A program made the position numbers and the translations under genes. A DNA stretch of 64,000 nt, from contig DXFY01000016.1 of NCBI GenBank assembly GCA_019114205.1, positions 1-64,000 of the forward strand, read 5' to 3'. Positions 35,164 through 43,374 of the stretch are shown one piece after another. The stretch comes from Candidatus Tidjanibacter gallistercoris (lineage in GTDB: Bacteria; Bacteroidota; Bacteroidia; Bacteroidales; Rikenellaceae). How positions within the stretch are numbered: the first letter of the stretch is position 1; each line of letters begins with the position of its first letter. The notes under the pieces were generated by a model, which ran no database searches, was not told where the DNA came from, and saw only the letters and a list, made by a program, of their open reading frames with translations.

Positions 35164-37614
35164 TTATTCTTTTTTTCTTTTTAATTTTTTCCAGAACAGT
35201 CGGATACGCGTTTTAAACGTCATCTTTTTTTCGTTGCCGTATCCGTAACCATACCCGTATCCGTAACCATACCCGTATCCGTAGGTAGAGGTTTCGCGCG
35301 TGTACCTTCGTGCCGCACCGATGTCGGTGATGATGACGTTCATGTTGCGCAGCGTCTTGCGGTCGTTGAGGATGTTGATACCTGCCAGACTGCGTTTGAA
35401 CGACTTGCCCACGCGTACTGAGAAGACCGTCAGGTCGGCGATTCGGTTGATGAGCATGGTATCGGTCACGAGCCCGATGGGCGGCGTATCCACCACTATA
35501 TAGTCATACATCTGCTTCAGTTCCTCGAACGTCTGCGTTATCCGGTCGCCCATGAGGAGTTCGGCGGGGTTCGGGGGAATGACGCCCACATAGAGTACGT
35601 CCACGTTGTGCATGGCGTTATGGCTGATGAGGTTGTCGAGGTTCTCCTCTTTTTTGACCAGATAATTGACCAAACCTTTGGTCTGCCTGCGTCCGCTGAT
35701 TTTTTCCGAGAGCGAAGCCTTGCGCAGGTCGAGGTCCACCAGCAGTACCTTCTTGCCTGCTATGCCCAGCGTCAGGGAAAGGTTGATGGAAACGAAACTT
35801 TTTCCTTCGCCAGGCATGGAGGAAGTGACCATGATGACCTTACCGCCCTGCGGCATGGTGAAATCCAGATTGGTACGCACCATGCGGAAAGCTTCCGTAA
35901 CGACGTCCCTGCTGTTCGGAGAGACGATTTTGTCGTTGTGCATGCCGGCGACCTTGGAAGGTATCGCGCCGATAATCGGAACGTGTATGTTGTTTTCGAC
36001 TTCGCCTACGCTGCTTACCTTCACCCGGAGCTGTTCGAGCAGGTATATGATGACAGCCGGTACGACGAGGCCGACGATGAAGAACAGCAAAACGAGCATG
36101 GACCGATGCGGAGCCACGTGGTTGGGATTGACGAGCGCCGGGTCGATGACCTGGGCGACGGGAGTGGTCGCAACCATGGAAAGCGCCGTTTCTTCCCGCT
36201 TGTTGAGCAGGTAGGTGTAGAGCGCCACCTTGATTTCCTGATTCCGTTCGATGGATACGGTTTCGCGTTCGAGGTAGGGGATGTTGCTTATCTTATCCGA
36301 TACCTGTGTCAGCGTTTTCTGTAACGATTCTTTCTGGATGTTCAGCGACTTGGACAGGTTGTCGATGGACTGTCGGAGTGATTGTTGCGATGAAATGATT
36401 TGCGTGTGCATTTCCCGGATAACCGGATTGTTGTCCGAAGTTTCCGTACCCAGTCTCATCCTTTCCAGAACCAGTTCATTGTATTTGTTGATGGCATTCG
36501 CAAGAGACTGGTCGCTGATACCGATATTCACCGGCAGGATGCCGATTTCTTCCTCATCGTCGAGAATATCGTCTATGGCCTGGAGCATTTCCAGTTGTAT
36601 TTCGGTTTCGAGCAACTGAGTGTTGTAATCCCGCGAGGTTTCCAGCGACAGTCTCGTTTCGGATATGATGTCCACCGCCGAGTTGTCGCTTTTGAATTTT
36701 TCGATGGCCGTATCTACATCGGACAGTTCGTTTTCCACGATGCCCAGACGTTCGTCGATGAACCGGATGGTCGCTTCGGCAGTCTTCCTCTTACTGTTGA
36801 TGGCCTCGTCGTTGTAGACTTCGATGAGTTTGTTCGTCAGTGCCGCTGCCTTTTGCGGGTTGTTGTCCGTCAGGGAAACATGGACGATGTTGGAATATTT
36901 CTGGGCGAGGGAAACATTCAAAGCGCCTTTCGAATAGGCTTCGGCCGCATTGCGTATGGGATTTACATGGATTTTAATGGTATTGTCCATTTTCGCATCA
37001 TTCCATACGGCGGTATTTCTGTACAGCCGAAAAATACCTGCAGTGTCGGTGACAGGCTCACCGAACTTGCCCGTTATTATTTTTTCCGTACGTTTTTGGG
37101 AAGGCAGCCTGTATTCGAGTATCGCCCGGAAACCGTTACCCTTTTCGTCAATGGATTTGATGCTGATGTTGAATGGATAGCGTATGGTATCTGCGGCGAG
37201 GTTTACGGGGGATTTCTGTGCTGTGAGATAATTGTATCTGAATTTCGATTTTGTCGAATAAATGATATTTGCGTCCAGCTCCGACACGACCCGTTCCATG
37301 ATGGAGCGGGAAGACATGATGAGCAGTTCGTCTTCCACGCTGTTGCTCGTACGGTACATCATGCGGCCGGGCATGAATCCCGTAAGGTCGCTGTTCGATG
37401 ACCGATTGTATTGTTCGTCAATCAGTACCATTGCCGAAGAACGATACACGTCCGGACGGGAGAGCGCGTACACGACGCCGATACAAGTGAATACGAGCGC
37501 TGATAGAGCGAACCAGTACCAGTTGAATGCGATGAAATCGAAGATGTCCCGGAGAGTTATCGATTTACTCCCGTCTTTCTTGTCGTCTATAATCTCTTTG
37601 TTGTTCTCGGTCAT
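35164..37614 (-). CDS. Polysaccharide co-polymerase / BY-type tyrosine autokinase (Wzc-like)
   Basis: The 816-residue inner-membrane protein controls export and chain length of a surface polysaccharide. It has an N-terminal helix (FNWYWFALSALVFTCIGVVYAL), a long Wzz-type periplasmic domain with coiled coil and a second helix (MLVLLFFIVGLVVPAVIIYLL). The cytosolic kinase has Walker A SSMPGEGKSFVSINL, Walker A' VLLVDLDLRKAS and Walker B DYIVVDTPPIGLVTD. The C-terminal Tyr cluster, the autophosphorylation target, is a run of eight Tyr-Gly pairs encoded by an 18-bp DNA repeat, then a basic tail. It lies downstream of the Wza-like gene; no glycosyltransferases are nearby. Confidence 0.93.
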   Translation of the reverse strand: MTENNKEIIDDKKDGSKSITLRDIFDFIAFNWYWFALSALVFTCIGVVYALSRPDVYRSSAMVLIDEQYNRSSNSDLTGFMPGRMMYRTSNSVEDELLIMSSRSIMERVVSELDANIIYSTKSKFRYNYLTAQKSPVNLAADTIRYPFNISIKSIDEKGNGFRAILEYRLPSQKRTEKIITGKFGEPVTDTAGIFRLYRNTAVWNDAKMDNTIKIHVNPIRNAAEAYSKGALNVSLAQKYSNIVHVSLTDNNPQKAAALTNKLIEVYNDEAINSKRKTAEATIRFIDERLGIVENELSDVDTAIEKFKSDNSAVDIISETRLSLETSRDYNTQLLETEIQLEMLQAIDDILDDEEEIGILPVNIGISDQSLANAINKYNELVLERMRLGTETSDNNPVIREMHTQIISSQQSLRQSIDNLSKSLNIQKESLQKTLTQVSDKISNIPYLERETVSIERNQEIKVALYTYLLNKREETALSMVATTPVAQVIDPALVNPNHVAPHRSMLVLLFFIVGLVVPAVIIYLLEQLRVKVSSVGEVENNIHVPIIGAIPSKVAGMHNDKIVSPNSRDVVTEAFRMVRTNLDFTMPQGGKVIMVTSSMPGEGKSFVSINLSLTLGIAGKKVLLVDLDLRKASLSEKISGRRQTKGLVNYLVKKEENLDNLISHNAMHNVDVLYVGVIPPNPAELLMGDRITQTFEELKQMYDYIVVDTPPIGLVTDTMLINRIADLTVFSVRVGKSFKRSLAGINILNDRKTLRNMNVIITDIGAARRYTRETSTYGYGYGYGYGYGYGYGNEKKMTFKTRIRLFWKKLKRKKE
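35237..35283 (-). repeat. 18-bp coding tandem repeat (Tyr-Gly)n
   Basis: The unit CCGTATCCGTAACCATAC (plus strand) occurs twice perfectly (35237-35254, 35255-35272) plus 11 bp of a third copy. On the minus strand each unit encodes three Tyr-Gly pairs of the kinase tail. Copy number could change by slippage without shifting the frame. Confidence 0.85.
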
Positions 37615-37647
37615 GTGAACGTCTGGTTATAGGATTGGGGGATGTTG

Positions 37648-38442
37648 TTATCTGCCGCTTACGCTGGTTATGTAGAAGATGAGCATGGCGATGGAACTCG
37701 CCAGGGTGCCGAGCGATACGATGGTGGGGAAATTCATCTGGAAAGCCGAGGTTTCGCGGGCCCTGGCGTTGATGGGGTCCACATAGACTACATCGTTCTG
37801 CTGCAAATAATAATAAGGTGAGTCGAATATTTTTTTCGATTTGATGTTAAGCCGGCCGATTTCCCGTACTCCGTCGGTTTCCCTGATGACCACGACGTTC
37901 TCCCGATCGCCGAATTCGGTCATGTCGCCGGCCATGCCGAGTGCTTCGAGGATGGAAACCCGGTCGCCGGTGATGCGGAAGGTTCCCGGTTTTTCGACTT
38001 CTCCGATAACCGTTATGTTGAAGTTGAGGAAGTTGATGGTTACGATGGGGTCGGGCATGTATTGCGTGAGCATGCCCTTAATCATTTCCGCCACTTCGTT
38101 CCGCGTCATGCCGGCTATGTGCAATGTCCCCAGCGTCGGGAAGTCGATGTTGCCTTCCGGGTTAACCGTATAGCCTTCGAGCTCCTGCCGCGACTGTGCC
38201 TGCGGAGTTACGGCCGACATCTGTGCCCTGACGCTGTACAGGTTGAAGGGGACGGCGAGTTCCGGTTTGGAGGACGACACGATGATGGAGAGCAGGTCGC
38301 CGGGTTTGATGATGTTGGTGTATGTATTGAGGTCTTCCATTTCGCCGGCGGCGGCATCTTGAAGATAGGCGATGTTCTTCGAGGAACCGCATGAAACCAT
38401 GACGGCAGTTGCCGCACAGAGGACCAGGAGTCGTTTGAGCAT
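37648..38442 (-). CDS. Polysaccharide export outer-membrane lipoprotein (Wza-like)
   Basis: From MLKRLLVLCAATAVMVSCGSS (lipobox VSC) the protein has 264 residues. A poly-export domain (YTNIIKPGDLLSIIVSS, NPEGNIDFPTLGTL) is followed by an SLBB domain (INITVIGEVEKPGTF-type segment and ILEALGMAGDMTEFGDR) and a C-terminal hydrophobic helix (VSLGTLASSIAMLIFYIT) that could cross the outer membrane as in Wza. A frame extension upstream to 38514 would run through the promoter and is rejected. It is 33 nt from the kinase gene; the pair forms the export machine. Confidence 0.92.
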   Translation of the reverse strand: MLKRLLVLCAATAVMVSCGSSKNIAYLQDAAAGEMEDLNTYTNIIKPGDLLSIIVSSSKPELAVPFNLYSVRAQMSAVTPQAQSRQELEGYTVNPEGNIDFPTLGTLHIAGMTRNEVAEMIKGMLTQYMPDPIVTINFLNFNITVIGEVEKPGTFRITGDRVSILEALGMAGDMTEFGDRENVVVIRETDGVREIGRLNIKSKKIFDSPYYYLQQNDVVYVDPINARARETSAFQMNFPTIVSLGTLASSIAMLIFYITSVSGR

Positions 38443-38484
38443 GTCGTTTCTGAATTCAGGATAGTTAATATGTTCAACAGGACA

Positions 38485-38514
38485 CAAATATACGTTATTT
38501 TCCCCGACCGGCAA
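38485..38514 (-). promoter_or_regulatory. Promoter of the wza-wzc-like pair
   Basis: On the minus strand: TTG (38512-38514), a 19-bp spacer and TATATTTG (38485-38492), a consensus match, about 43 bp upstream of the Wza-like start codon. Confidence 0.8.
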
Positions 38515-38764
38515 ACACGGCGGGTTTTTTATTCTCGATATGGCAGCGGACGGGATGGCTTCATGCGGGGATTTCCATATTTACTGTGAGTTGATATTCG
38601 GCGAAATTAGGATAGGAAGACGATGCGGAACGTTCCGCATGACCTTGCCCGGTCTTGTTCCGGCGTGGGGCGACCGTCCTCCGGCACGGGACAGACCATT
38701 CCGCCGGTATTTTACGCATTGGTCGGACGGGCGGCCGGCACTGAACGGTGCCGGTTCGGAGACG
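38515..38764. other. Spacer downstream of ispE, no gene seen
   Basis: Together with the promoter this makes a gene-free stretch of about 320 bp. A hairpin CCGGCAC/GTGCCGG at 38735-38754 follows ispE on the minus strand but lacks a T-tract, so terminator function is doubtful. Confidence 0.4.
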
Positions 38765-39577
38765 TTACAGTTGCAGGACGAATACGCCTTTGCCGGCAGG
38801 GTAATCCGGTAGGTCGGCGAAGAGCCCGTAGAGCGCCGACCCCGAACCCGACATGGAGGCGTACCGTGCTCCGGCTTCGTAAAGCTTCCGTTTGACGGCG
38901 GCAAGTTCGGGATGGGCGGCGAATACCGTTGGCTCGAAATCGTTCGCGACCGCCTCCCTCCATGTATTCATGGGGCGTGCCAGCCGTTCGGAAAGCGGTT
39001 CTTCCGGCATCCGGGGCGTTATGCCCGCGTACGCCTCGGCCGTAGATACGGAGACGGCCGGTTTGACGAGCACCATCCACCAGCCTTTCAGGTCGATGGG
39101 GGCGGGCCGCATCGTTTCCCCGCGGCCGGAGCAGAGCTGCGGCGCGTCGTGCAGGAAGAACGGCACGTCGCTGCCCAGGGCGAGCGCCATGCATTCGAGG
39201 TGTCCGGCATCCGTTTCGAGGGCGAACAGGGAATCGAGCATGCGTAGGGCGAAGGCGCCGTCCGCCGAGCCGCCGCCGAGTCCGGCCCCCGATGGGACGG
39301 ATTTGTGGAGGTGCATCCTGACGCCGCCGATGCCGTATGCCTCGTGCATGAGGCGCCAGGCTTTCATGACGATGTTGTCCTGCGGCGAGCACTCCGACAA
39401 TGCGCCCGATACGGTGAGTACGGGCGTTTGCGCTCCGTCCGCCGCCGGGACGATTTCCAGACTGTCGCAAAGTCCGCGCACGGGGTACATTACGGTTTCT
39501 ATGTCGTGGTATCCGTCCGGACGCTTGCGCAGGACGTCCAGTCCGATGTTCACCTTGCAGTGCGGGAAAGCAATCAT
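38765..39577 (-). CDS. ispE: 4-diphosphocytidyl-2-C-methyl-D-erythritol kinase
   Basis: GHMP kinase of the MEP isoprenoid pathway, phosphorylating CDP-ME. It shows KVNIGLDVLRKRPDGYHDIETV, the ATP loop KSVPSGAGLGGGSADGAFALR, LGSDVPFFL with the catalytic Asp, and the C-terminal MSGSGSALYGLF. The 270-residue length is normal. It is divergent from the GSCFA gene, 86 bp away. Confidence 0.94.
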   Translation of the reverse strand: MIAFPHCKVNIGLDVLRKRPDGYHDIETVMYPVRGLCDSLEIVPAADGAQTPVLTVSGALSECSPQDNIVMKAWRLMHEAYGIGGVRMHLHKSVPSGAGLGGGSADGAFALRMLDSLFALETDAGHLECMALALGSDVPFFLHDAPQLCSGRGETMRPAPIDLKGWWMVLVKPAVSVSTAEAYAGITPRMPEEPLSERLARPMNTWREAVANDFEPTVFAAHPELAAVKRKLYEAGARYASMSGSGSALYGLFADLPDYPAGKGVFVLQL

Positions 39578-39635
39578 GGGTGACTGTTGGTTTGTTCGAA
39601 TCGTTCAAAGGTATGCAAAATCGAGGCAATTTTCC

Positions 39636-39643
39636 TAATTTTG
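39636..39643 (+). promoter_or_regulatory. -7 box of the GSCFA gene
   Basis: TAATTTTG fits TAnnTTTG and lies 20 bp before the ATG at 39664. The upstream element is a poor match (TATG instead of TTTG), so this is a partial promoter call. Confidence 0.5.
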
Positions 39644-39663
39644 CGGTCTGTTGGCATTTTCCC

Positions 39664-40632
39664 ATGAAGTTCAGGACAGAGATAGTGGTGAACCGGTCGG
39701 GGTTTACCATAGACCATGCGCGGCGCGGTTTCCTGGCGGGCTCGTGCTTTTCGGAACATATCGCCGACCGGCTGCGGGCGGCGAAGTTTCCCGTTGAGTC
39801 CAATCCGTCGGGGATTCTGTTCAACCCCGCTTCCATTGCGCGGATGTTCCGCCGGCTCAACGAAGGACGTCCCTATACGGAGTCGGAGCTGACGCATGCC
39901 GGCGGCCTGTGGTTCAGCTACGACCACCACGGTGCGTTTTCGCGTGCTTCCGCCGAAGAGACGCTCGTTGCCGTGAATGCTGCCCTTCGGGAAGGAGTGG
40001 CGGCGCTCGCCGGGGCGGACTACGTCGTGGTGACGTTCGGTACAGCCTGGGTGTACCGTCTGACCGCGGACGGGCGCACGGTGGCCAACTGCCACAAGCA
40101 GCCTTCGGCATGTTTCCGGCGCGAACGGCTTTCCGCGGGGGAGATTGAGGCCGAGTACGGAGCGCTGCTGGAGGGGCCGCTGAAGGGAAAGCAGGTGCTG
40201 CTGACGGTAAGTCCCGTGCGGCATGTGAAGGACGGGCTGGAGGAGAATTCGCTCAGCAAGGCCGTGCTGCGCACGGCAGCCGCAGCGCTTGCGGAAGATT
40301 TCCGCGATGTGTATTATTTCCCTTCTTTCGAAATCATGAACGACGACCTGCGCGATTACCGTTTTTATGAAGAGGACATGGTGCATCCCTCGGCGCAGGC
40401 GGTGGATTACATTTGGGACAAGTTCGCCGAGTTTGCCATGGACCCCGACACGCGGGCGCTGCTGCCGCGGCTGGACAAGCTCGATGCCGCCATGCGCCAC
40501 CGGGTGATGCATGCCGGCAGCGCTGCTGCCGCGGTATTCCGGGAGTGTTCGCTGAAGCTGGTGGAGGAGTTGCAGGAAGCGCTTCCGGGCGTTGATTTCA
40601 GTCCGGAGCGGGAATACTTCCGCAGCCTTTGA
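39664..40632 (+). CDS. GSCFA domain protein (SGNH-hydrolase-like)
   Basis: From MKFRTEIVVNR the protein has 322 residues. The defining motif appears as LAGSCFSEHIADRL near residue 25, followed by ESNPSGILFNPASI, VVTFGTAWVY, LLTVSPVRHVKDGL and DDLRDYRFYEEDMVHPS. The Ser of GSCF, the T-F-G-T-A block, SPVRH and the D-M-V-H segment correspond to the block residues of SGNH-type esterases, so a hydrolase on an esterified surface or cell-wall substrate is plausible. No substrate is established for the family as far as I know. Start 39664 is preferred because the promoter box lies within the longer frame. Confidence 0.88.
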   Translation: MKFRTEIVVNRSGFTIDHARRGFLAGSCFSEHIADRLRAAKFPVESNPSGILFNPASIARMFRRLNEGRPYTESELTHAGGLWFSYDHHGAFSRASAEETLVAVNAALREGVAALAGADYVVVTFGTAWVYRLTADGRTVANCHKQPSACFRRERLSAGEIEAEYGALLEGPLKGKQVLLTVSPVRHVKDGLEENSLSKAVLRTAAAALAEDFRDVYYFPSFEIMNDDLRDYRFYEEDMVHPSAQAVDYIWDKFAEFAMDPDTRALLPRLDKLDAAMRHRVMHAGSAAAAVFRECSLKLVEELQEALPGVDFSPEREYFRSL

Positions 40633-40746
40633 TTGGCTGCGTTCGCATTTCCGGCTGCCCCGGCGGGTATTGTTCCGGAGACCGGGCGGTCGTTTTTATT
40701 GTCGGCAGGTCATCCCGCCGGTGCCGAAGCCGTTCGGTTTGCGTTG

Positions 40747-40913
40747 TCTTTAGCATAAGAGCAGGCTTCGTTCGGCAGAGCCGGTGATGAAAACTTCGTT
40801 TTCTTTTGCCGCTACGCTCGTCTTTCGCTATCTTTAGAGAAGACAGGATTCGGCTCGGCAGTGACAAAATCGAAAACTCAGTTTTCTTTTGTCTCTGCGC
40901 TCGCCTTTCGCTA
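40747..40913 (+). repeat. Tandem duplication (about 83 bp x 2) carrying a promoter
   Basis: Unit A (about 40747-40830) and unit B (40831-40913) both begin TCTTTAG, share AAGA.AGG.TTCG..CGGCAG, GAAAAC....GTTTTCTTTTG and CTACGCTCG/CTGCGCTCG, and end CTTTCGCTA. Each contains TTTTG, a 20-bp spacer and TATCTTTR. Unit A ends its box in TTTA and unit B in TTTG, so B has the better promoter. The copies are about 70-75% identical by eye. Confidence 0.75.
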
Positions 40914-40919
40914 TCTTTG
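40889..40919 (+). promoter_or_regulatory. Promoter of the PafA-like/sufE unit
   Basis: TTG at 40889-40891, a 20-bp spacer and TATCTTTG at 40912-40919, inside the second repeat unit and 25 bp before the ATG at 40945. The degenerate copy lies 83 bp upstream (40806-40836). Confidence 0.75.
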
Positions 40920-40944
40920 TCCGTTCAAAATTATCCGTTGCCTT

Positions 40945-42585
40945 ATGAGGTTTTGCAGGATTATCCTTTCGTTCGTGGCGGTGACCTTCGCGTCCCGCAG
41001 TGCTGCCGCACAGCCTTCGGGGGCGGTGGTCGAACGCCCGGCGCTGGTCGTCAATATGGTGGTCGGGGGACTGCCCTACGATTTTTTCGTCCGGTTCGGG
41101 CATAACCTGTCCGGGGAAGGGTTCCGTCGTTTCATGGACGAAGGCATGGTGTTCACCGAAGCGCGTTACGACTACATGCCTACAGACCGGGCTTCGTCGC
41201 TGGCTACCGTGACGACCGGTACCTATCCCTCCGTGCACGGCGTCGTCGGGGCATCGTGGTACGACGTGCTGACCGGGGCCGAAGTGGAACTTGTCGCCGA
41301 CCCCGACGCATCGGGTTTCGGCTGTGATTACGGCGAGGGCTGTTATTCCAATGCAAACCTGATAGCTCCGACGCTGGGCGACCGGCTGGTAGCCGAAAAT
41401 CCGCGGAGCAAGGTGCTCAGCATCGCCGCAGACCCCGTTTCGGCCATCGTCATGGCGGGACTCGGCACGACGGCCTACTGGGTGGATACGGCTACGGCAG
41501 GATGGACTTCTTCCAGCCGCTACATGCTCTACCTGCCCGGATGGGTGGAAACGTTCAACGACCAGTATAAAGGCAATACCTATTTTTCCGAATGGTTCTG
41601 GGCGCCGCAGCTGGCTCCCGAACGTTATGTGAACAGGCGCTACGACCGGGTCGAAATGCCCGAAGAAGGGCCTTTCCGCAGGCTCGCGCCTGCCGGTGCG
41701 CTGCCGGAGGCCGCCGGCGGAGGACGCTACGCACCGGTCTTCGCCACGCCGCTGGCGAGCGACTTAGTGGCCGATTTCGTGCGGCAGGCCGTCGTGCGCG
41801 AGGAGCTGGGCAGGGATGATGCGCCCGATATGCTGAACGTCTGTTTCGATGCGCCGCGAGACATCATCGCCCGTTACGGCCCGGAATCGGTCGAGGCGGA
41901 GGACATGTTCTATCAGCTCGACCGCACCGTCGGTTCGTTGATGACCTTCATCGCGGCGCAGGTGCCCGAAGGCCGGGTACTGTTCGTTCTGACGTCCGAC
42001 CACGGCGGCAGCAGCGCCTACGACGCGGCGGTTCCGCAGCGGGAGCGTTTCAGCGGCGAACAGTTCCGAACTATCATCAACAGCTTCCTGTGCGCCCAGT
42101 ACGGCGGGGAGGAGTGGGTGGCCGGGTATGCGAACCGCAGGCTTTACATCAACCGCCGCGAGGCGTTCAACCGCAATCTTTCCCTGGATGAGGTACAGCG
42201 CCGCGCGTCGGATTTCGCGCTTCAGTTCCGCGGTATCTGTCGCGTGGTTCCTTCGTGCGACCTGCGGGGCGGGTCGGCGAGCGACGCCTACATGCAGCGG
42301 CTGCGGAATGGCTATTTCCCGAAGCGGTCGGGTGACCTGCTCGTGGACCTGGAGCCCGGCAGAATCGAGGAGGTTCCGGGCGTACGTGCTGCGGCCGGGT
42401 CGGCATACGATTACGACATTCATGTGCCGCTGATGATGACCGGATGCGGTCTCCCGCACGCTGTGGTTACGGATGCGGTGGACATGGCCTCGCTGCCGGT
42501 GACATTGGCGCGGATTTTGGGCATTCAGCGGCCGGAGGCCGCGACCGCCGGGGCAATCGTCCCGGTCGTGAAATATACGGAATGA
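40945..42585 (+). CDS. PafA-family alkaline phosphatase homologue, probably catalytically dead
   Basis: 546 residues with a signal peptide (FVAVTFASRSAAAQ), colinear with the secreted phosphatase PafA: ERPALVVNMVV, YDYMPTDRASS, YPSVHGVVGASWYD, YGPESVEAED, FVLTSDHGG, GYFPKRSGDL, YDYDIHVPL. Compared with PafA from memory, the active-site residues are replaced. Asp38 is Gly41, nucleophile Thr79 is Arg82, Asn100 is Ala103, Lys162 is Ala162, Arg164 is Pro164, the zinc ligands Asp305 and His309 are Arg and Ala, and His486 is Ala. Only the Asp-His pair of the SDHG motif remains. The fold is kept but zinc and phosphate binding should be lost. It is 12 nt upstream of sufE and probably co-transcribed. 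The start at 40945 fits the promoter; an in-frame GTG at 40861 does not. Confidence 0.85.
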   Translation: MRFCRIILSFVAVTFASRSAAAQPSGAVVERPALVVNMVVGGLPYDFFVRFGHNLSGEGFRRFMDEGMVFTEARYDYMPTDRASSLATVTTGTYPSVHGVVGASWYDVLTGAEVELVADPDASGFGCDYGEGCYSNANLIAPTLGDRLVAENPRSKVLSIAADPVSAIVMAGLGTTAYWVDTATAGWTSSSRYMLYLPGWVETFNDQYKGNTYFSEWFWAPQLAPERYVNRRYDRVEMPEEGPFRRLAPAGALPEAAGGGRYAPVFATPLASDLVADFVRQAVVREELGRDDAPDMLNVCFDAPRDIIARYGPESVEAEDMFYQLDRTVGSLMTFIAAQVPEGRVLFVLTSDHGGSSAYDAAVPQRERFSGEQFRTIINSFLCAQYGGEEWVAGYANRRLYINRREAFNRNLSLDEVQRRASDFALQFRGICRVVPSCDLRGGSASDAYMQRLRNGYFPKRSGDLLVDLEPGRIEEVPGVRAAAGSAYDYDIHVPLMMTGCGLPHAVVTDAVDMASLPVTLARILGIQRPEAATAGAIVPVVKYTE

Positions 42586-42597
42586 TTCAGTACGGTT

Positions 42598-43029
42598 ATG
42601 GCAATGACAGATAAGGTACAGGACGAAATCGTCGAGGAATTTTCGGCGTTCGACGAGTGGCTCGACAGGTACGAAATGCTTATCGGCCTCGGAAACGAGC
42701 TGCCTCCCATGGACCCGTCGCACCGGAACGAACAGCACCTGATTGAAGGGTGCCAGTCGCGTGTCTGGGTGGATGCACGGCTCGAAGGGGGTAGGGTATA
42801 TTATTCGGCGGACAGCGACGCCATCATCACGAAAGGCATCATCGCCCTGCTCATCCGGGTGCTCGACGGGCGCACGCCGCAGGAGATACTCGATACGGAG
42901 CTTTATTTCATCGACCGTATCGGGCTGCGCGAAAACCTTTCGCCCACGCGGGCCAACGGGCTGGCGGCGATGGTGAAGCAGATGCGGTTGTACGCCCTCG
43001 CTTTTGCGGCGGCGGACGGCGGGCGGTGA
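42598..43029 (+). CDS. sufE: SufE-type cysteine desulfuration protein
   Basis: Accepts persulfide sulfur from SufS for Fe-S cluster assembly. The 143-residue protein shows FDEWLDRYEMLIGLG, the active-site loop IEGCQSRVWV with the acceptor Cys52, ITKGIIALLIRVLDG and LSPTRANGLAAMVKQM. It lies 12 nt after the PafA-like gene and 24 nt before a MIP18-family gene, forming a small Fe-S maturation pair. No sufBCDS is visible here. Confidence 0.93.
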   Translation: MAMTDKVQDEIVEEFSAFDEWLDRYEMLIGLGNELPPMDPSHRNEQHLIEGCQSRVWVDARLEGGRVYYSADSDAIITKGIIALLIRVLDGRTPQEILDTELYFIDRIGLRENLSPTRANGLAAMVKQMRLYALAFAAADGGR

Positions 43030-43053
43030 CGGTGTGGAACGAACAGGCATAAG

Positions 43054-43374
43054 ATGGAACCGAACGACATATTGCGTGTGGAGCAGGACATAATCGCCAC
43101 GCTCAAGAACATATACGACCCGGAAATACCGGTCAATATCTACGATTTGGGTCTCGTGTACGACATCGACTATGCGCCCGACGGTGCGGCCGCCATACAG
43201 ATGACGCTGACGGCGCCCAACTGTCCCATGGCCGACATGCTCGTGGAGGATGTCCGGACGCAGGTGGAGAAAATACCCGGTGTGGAGCGGGTACAAGTGG
43301 AACTGGTGTTCGACCCGCCCTGGGACAAGGATATGATGAGCGACGAGGCCAAGCTGGAACTCGGATTCATGTAA
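43054..43374 (+). CDS. MIP18/DUF59 family Fe-S assembly protein (SufT-like)
   Basis: 106 residues of a single DUF59 domain: LKNIYDPEIPVNIYDLGLVYDI with the conserved D-P-E-I, then TLTAPNCPMADML with the conserved Cys, and FDPPWDKDMMSDEAK. The family helps insert Fe-S clusters into apoproteins. Adjacent to sufE in the same orientation, which supports that role. Confidence 0.92.
   Translation: MEPNDILRVEQDIIATLKNIYDPEIPVNIYDLGLVYDIDYAPDGAAAIQMTLTAPNCPMADMLVEDVRTQVEKIPGVERVQVELVFDPPWDKDMMSDEAKLELGFM

Noticed and set aside
35237-35283. Possible CRISPR-like repeat
   Set aside because: Units are only 18 bp, contiguous without spacers, and lie inside a kinase gene in frame.
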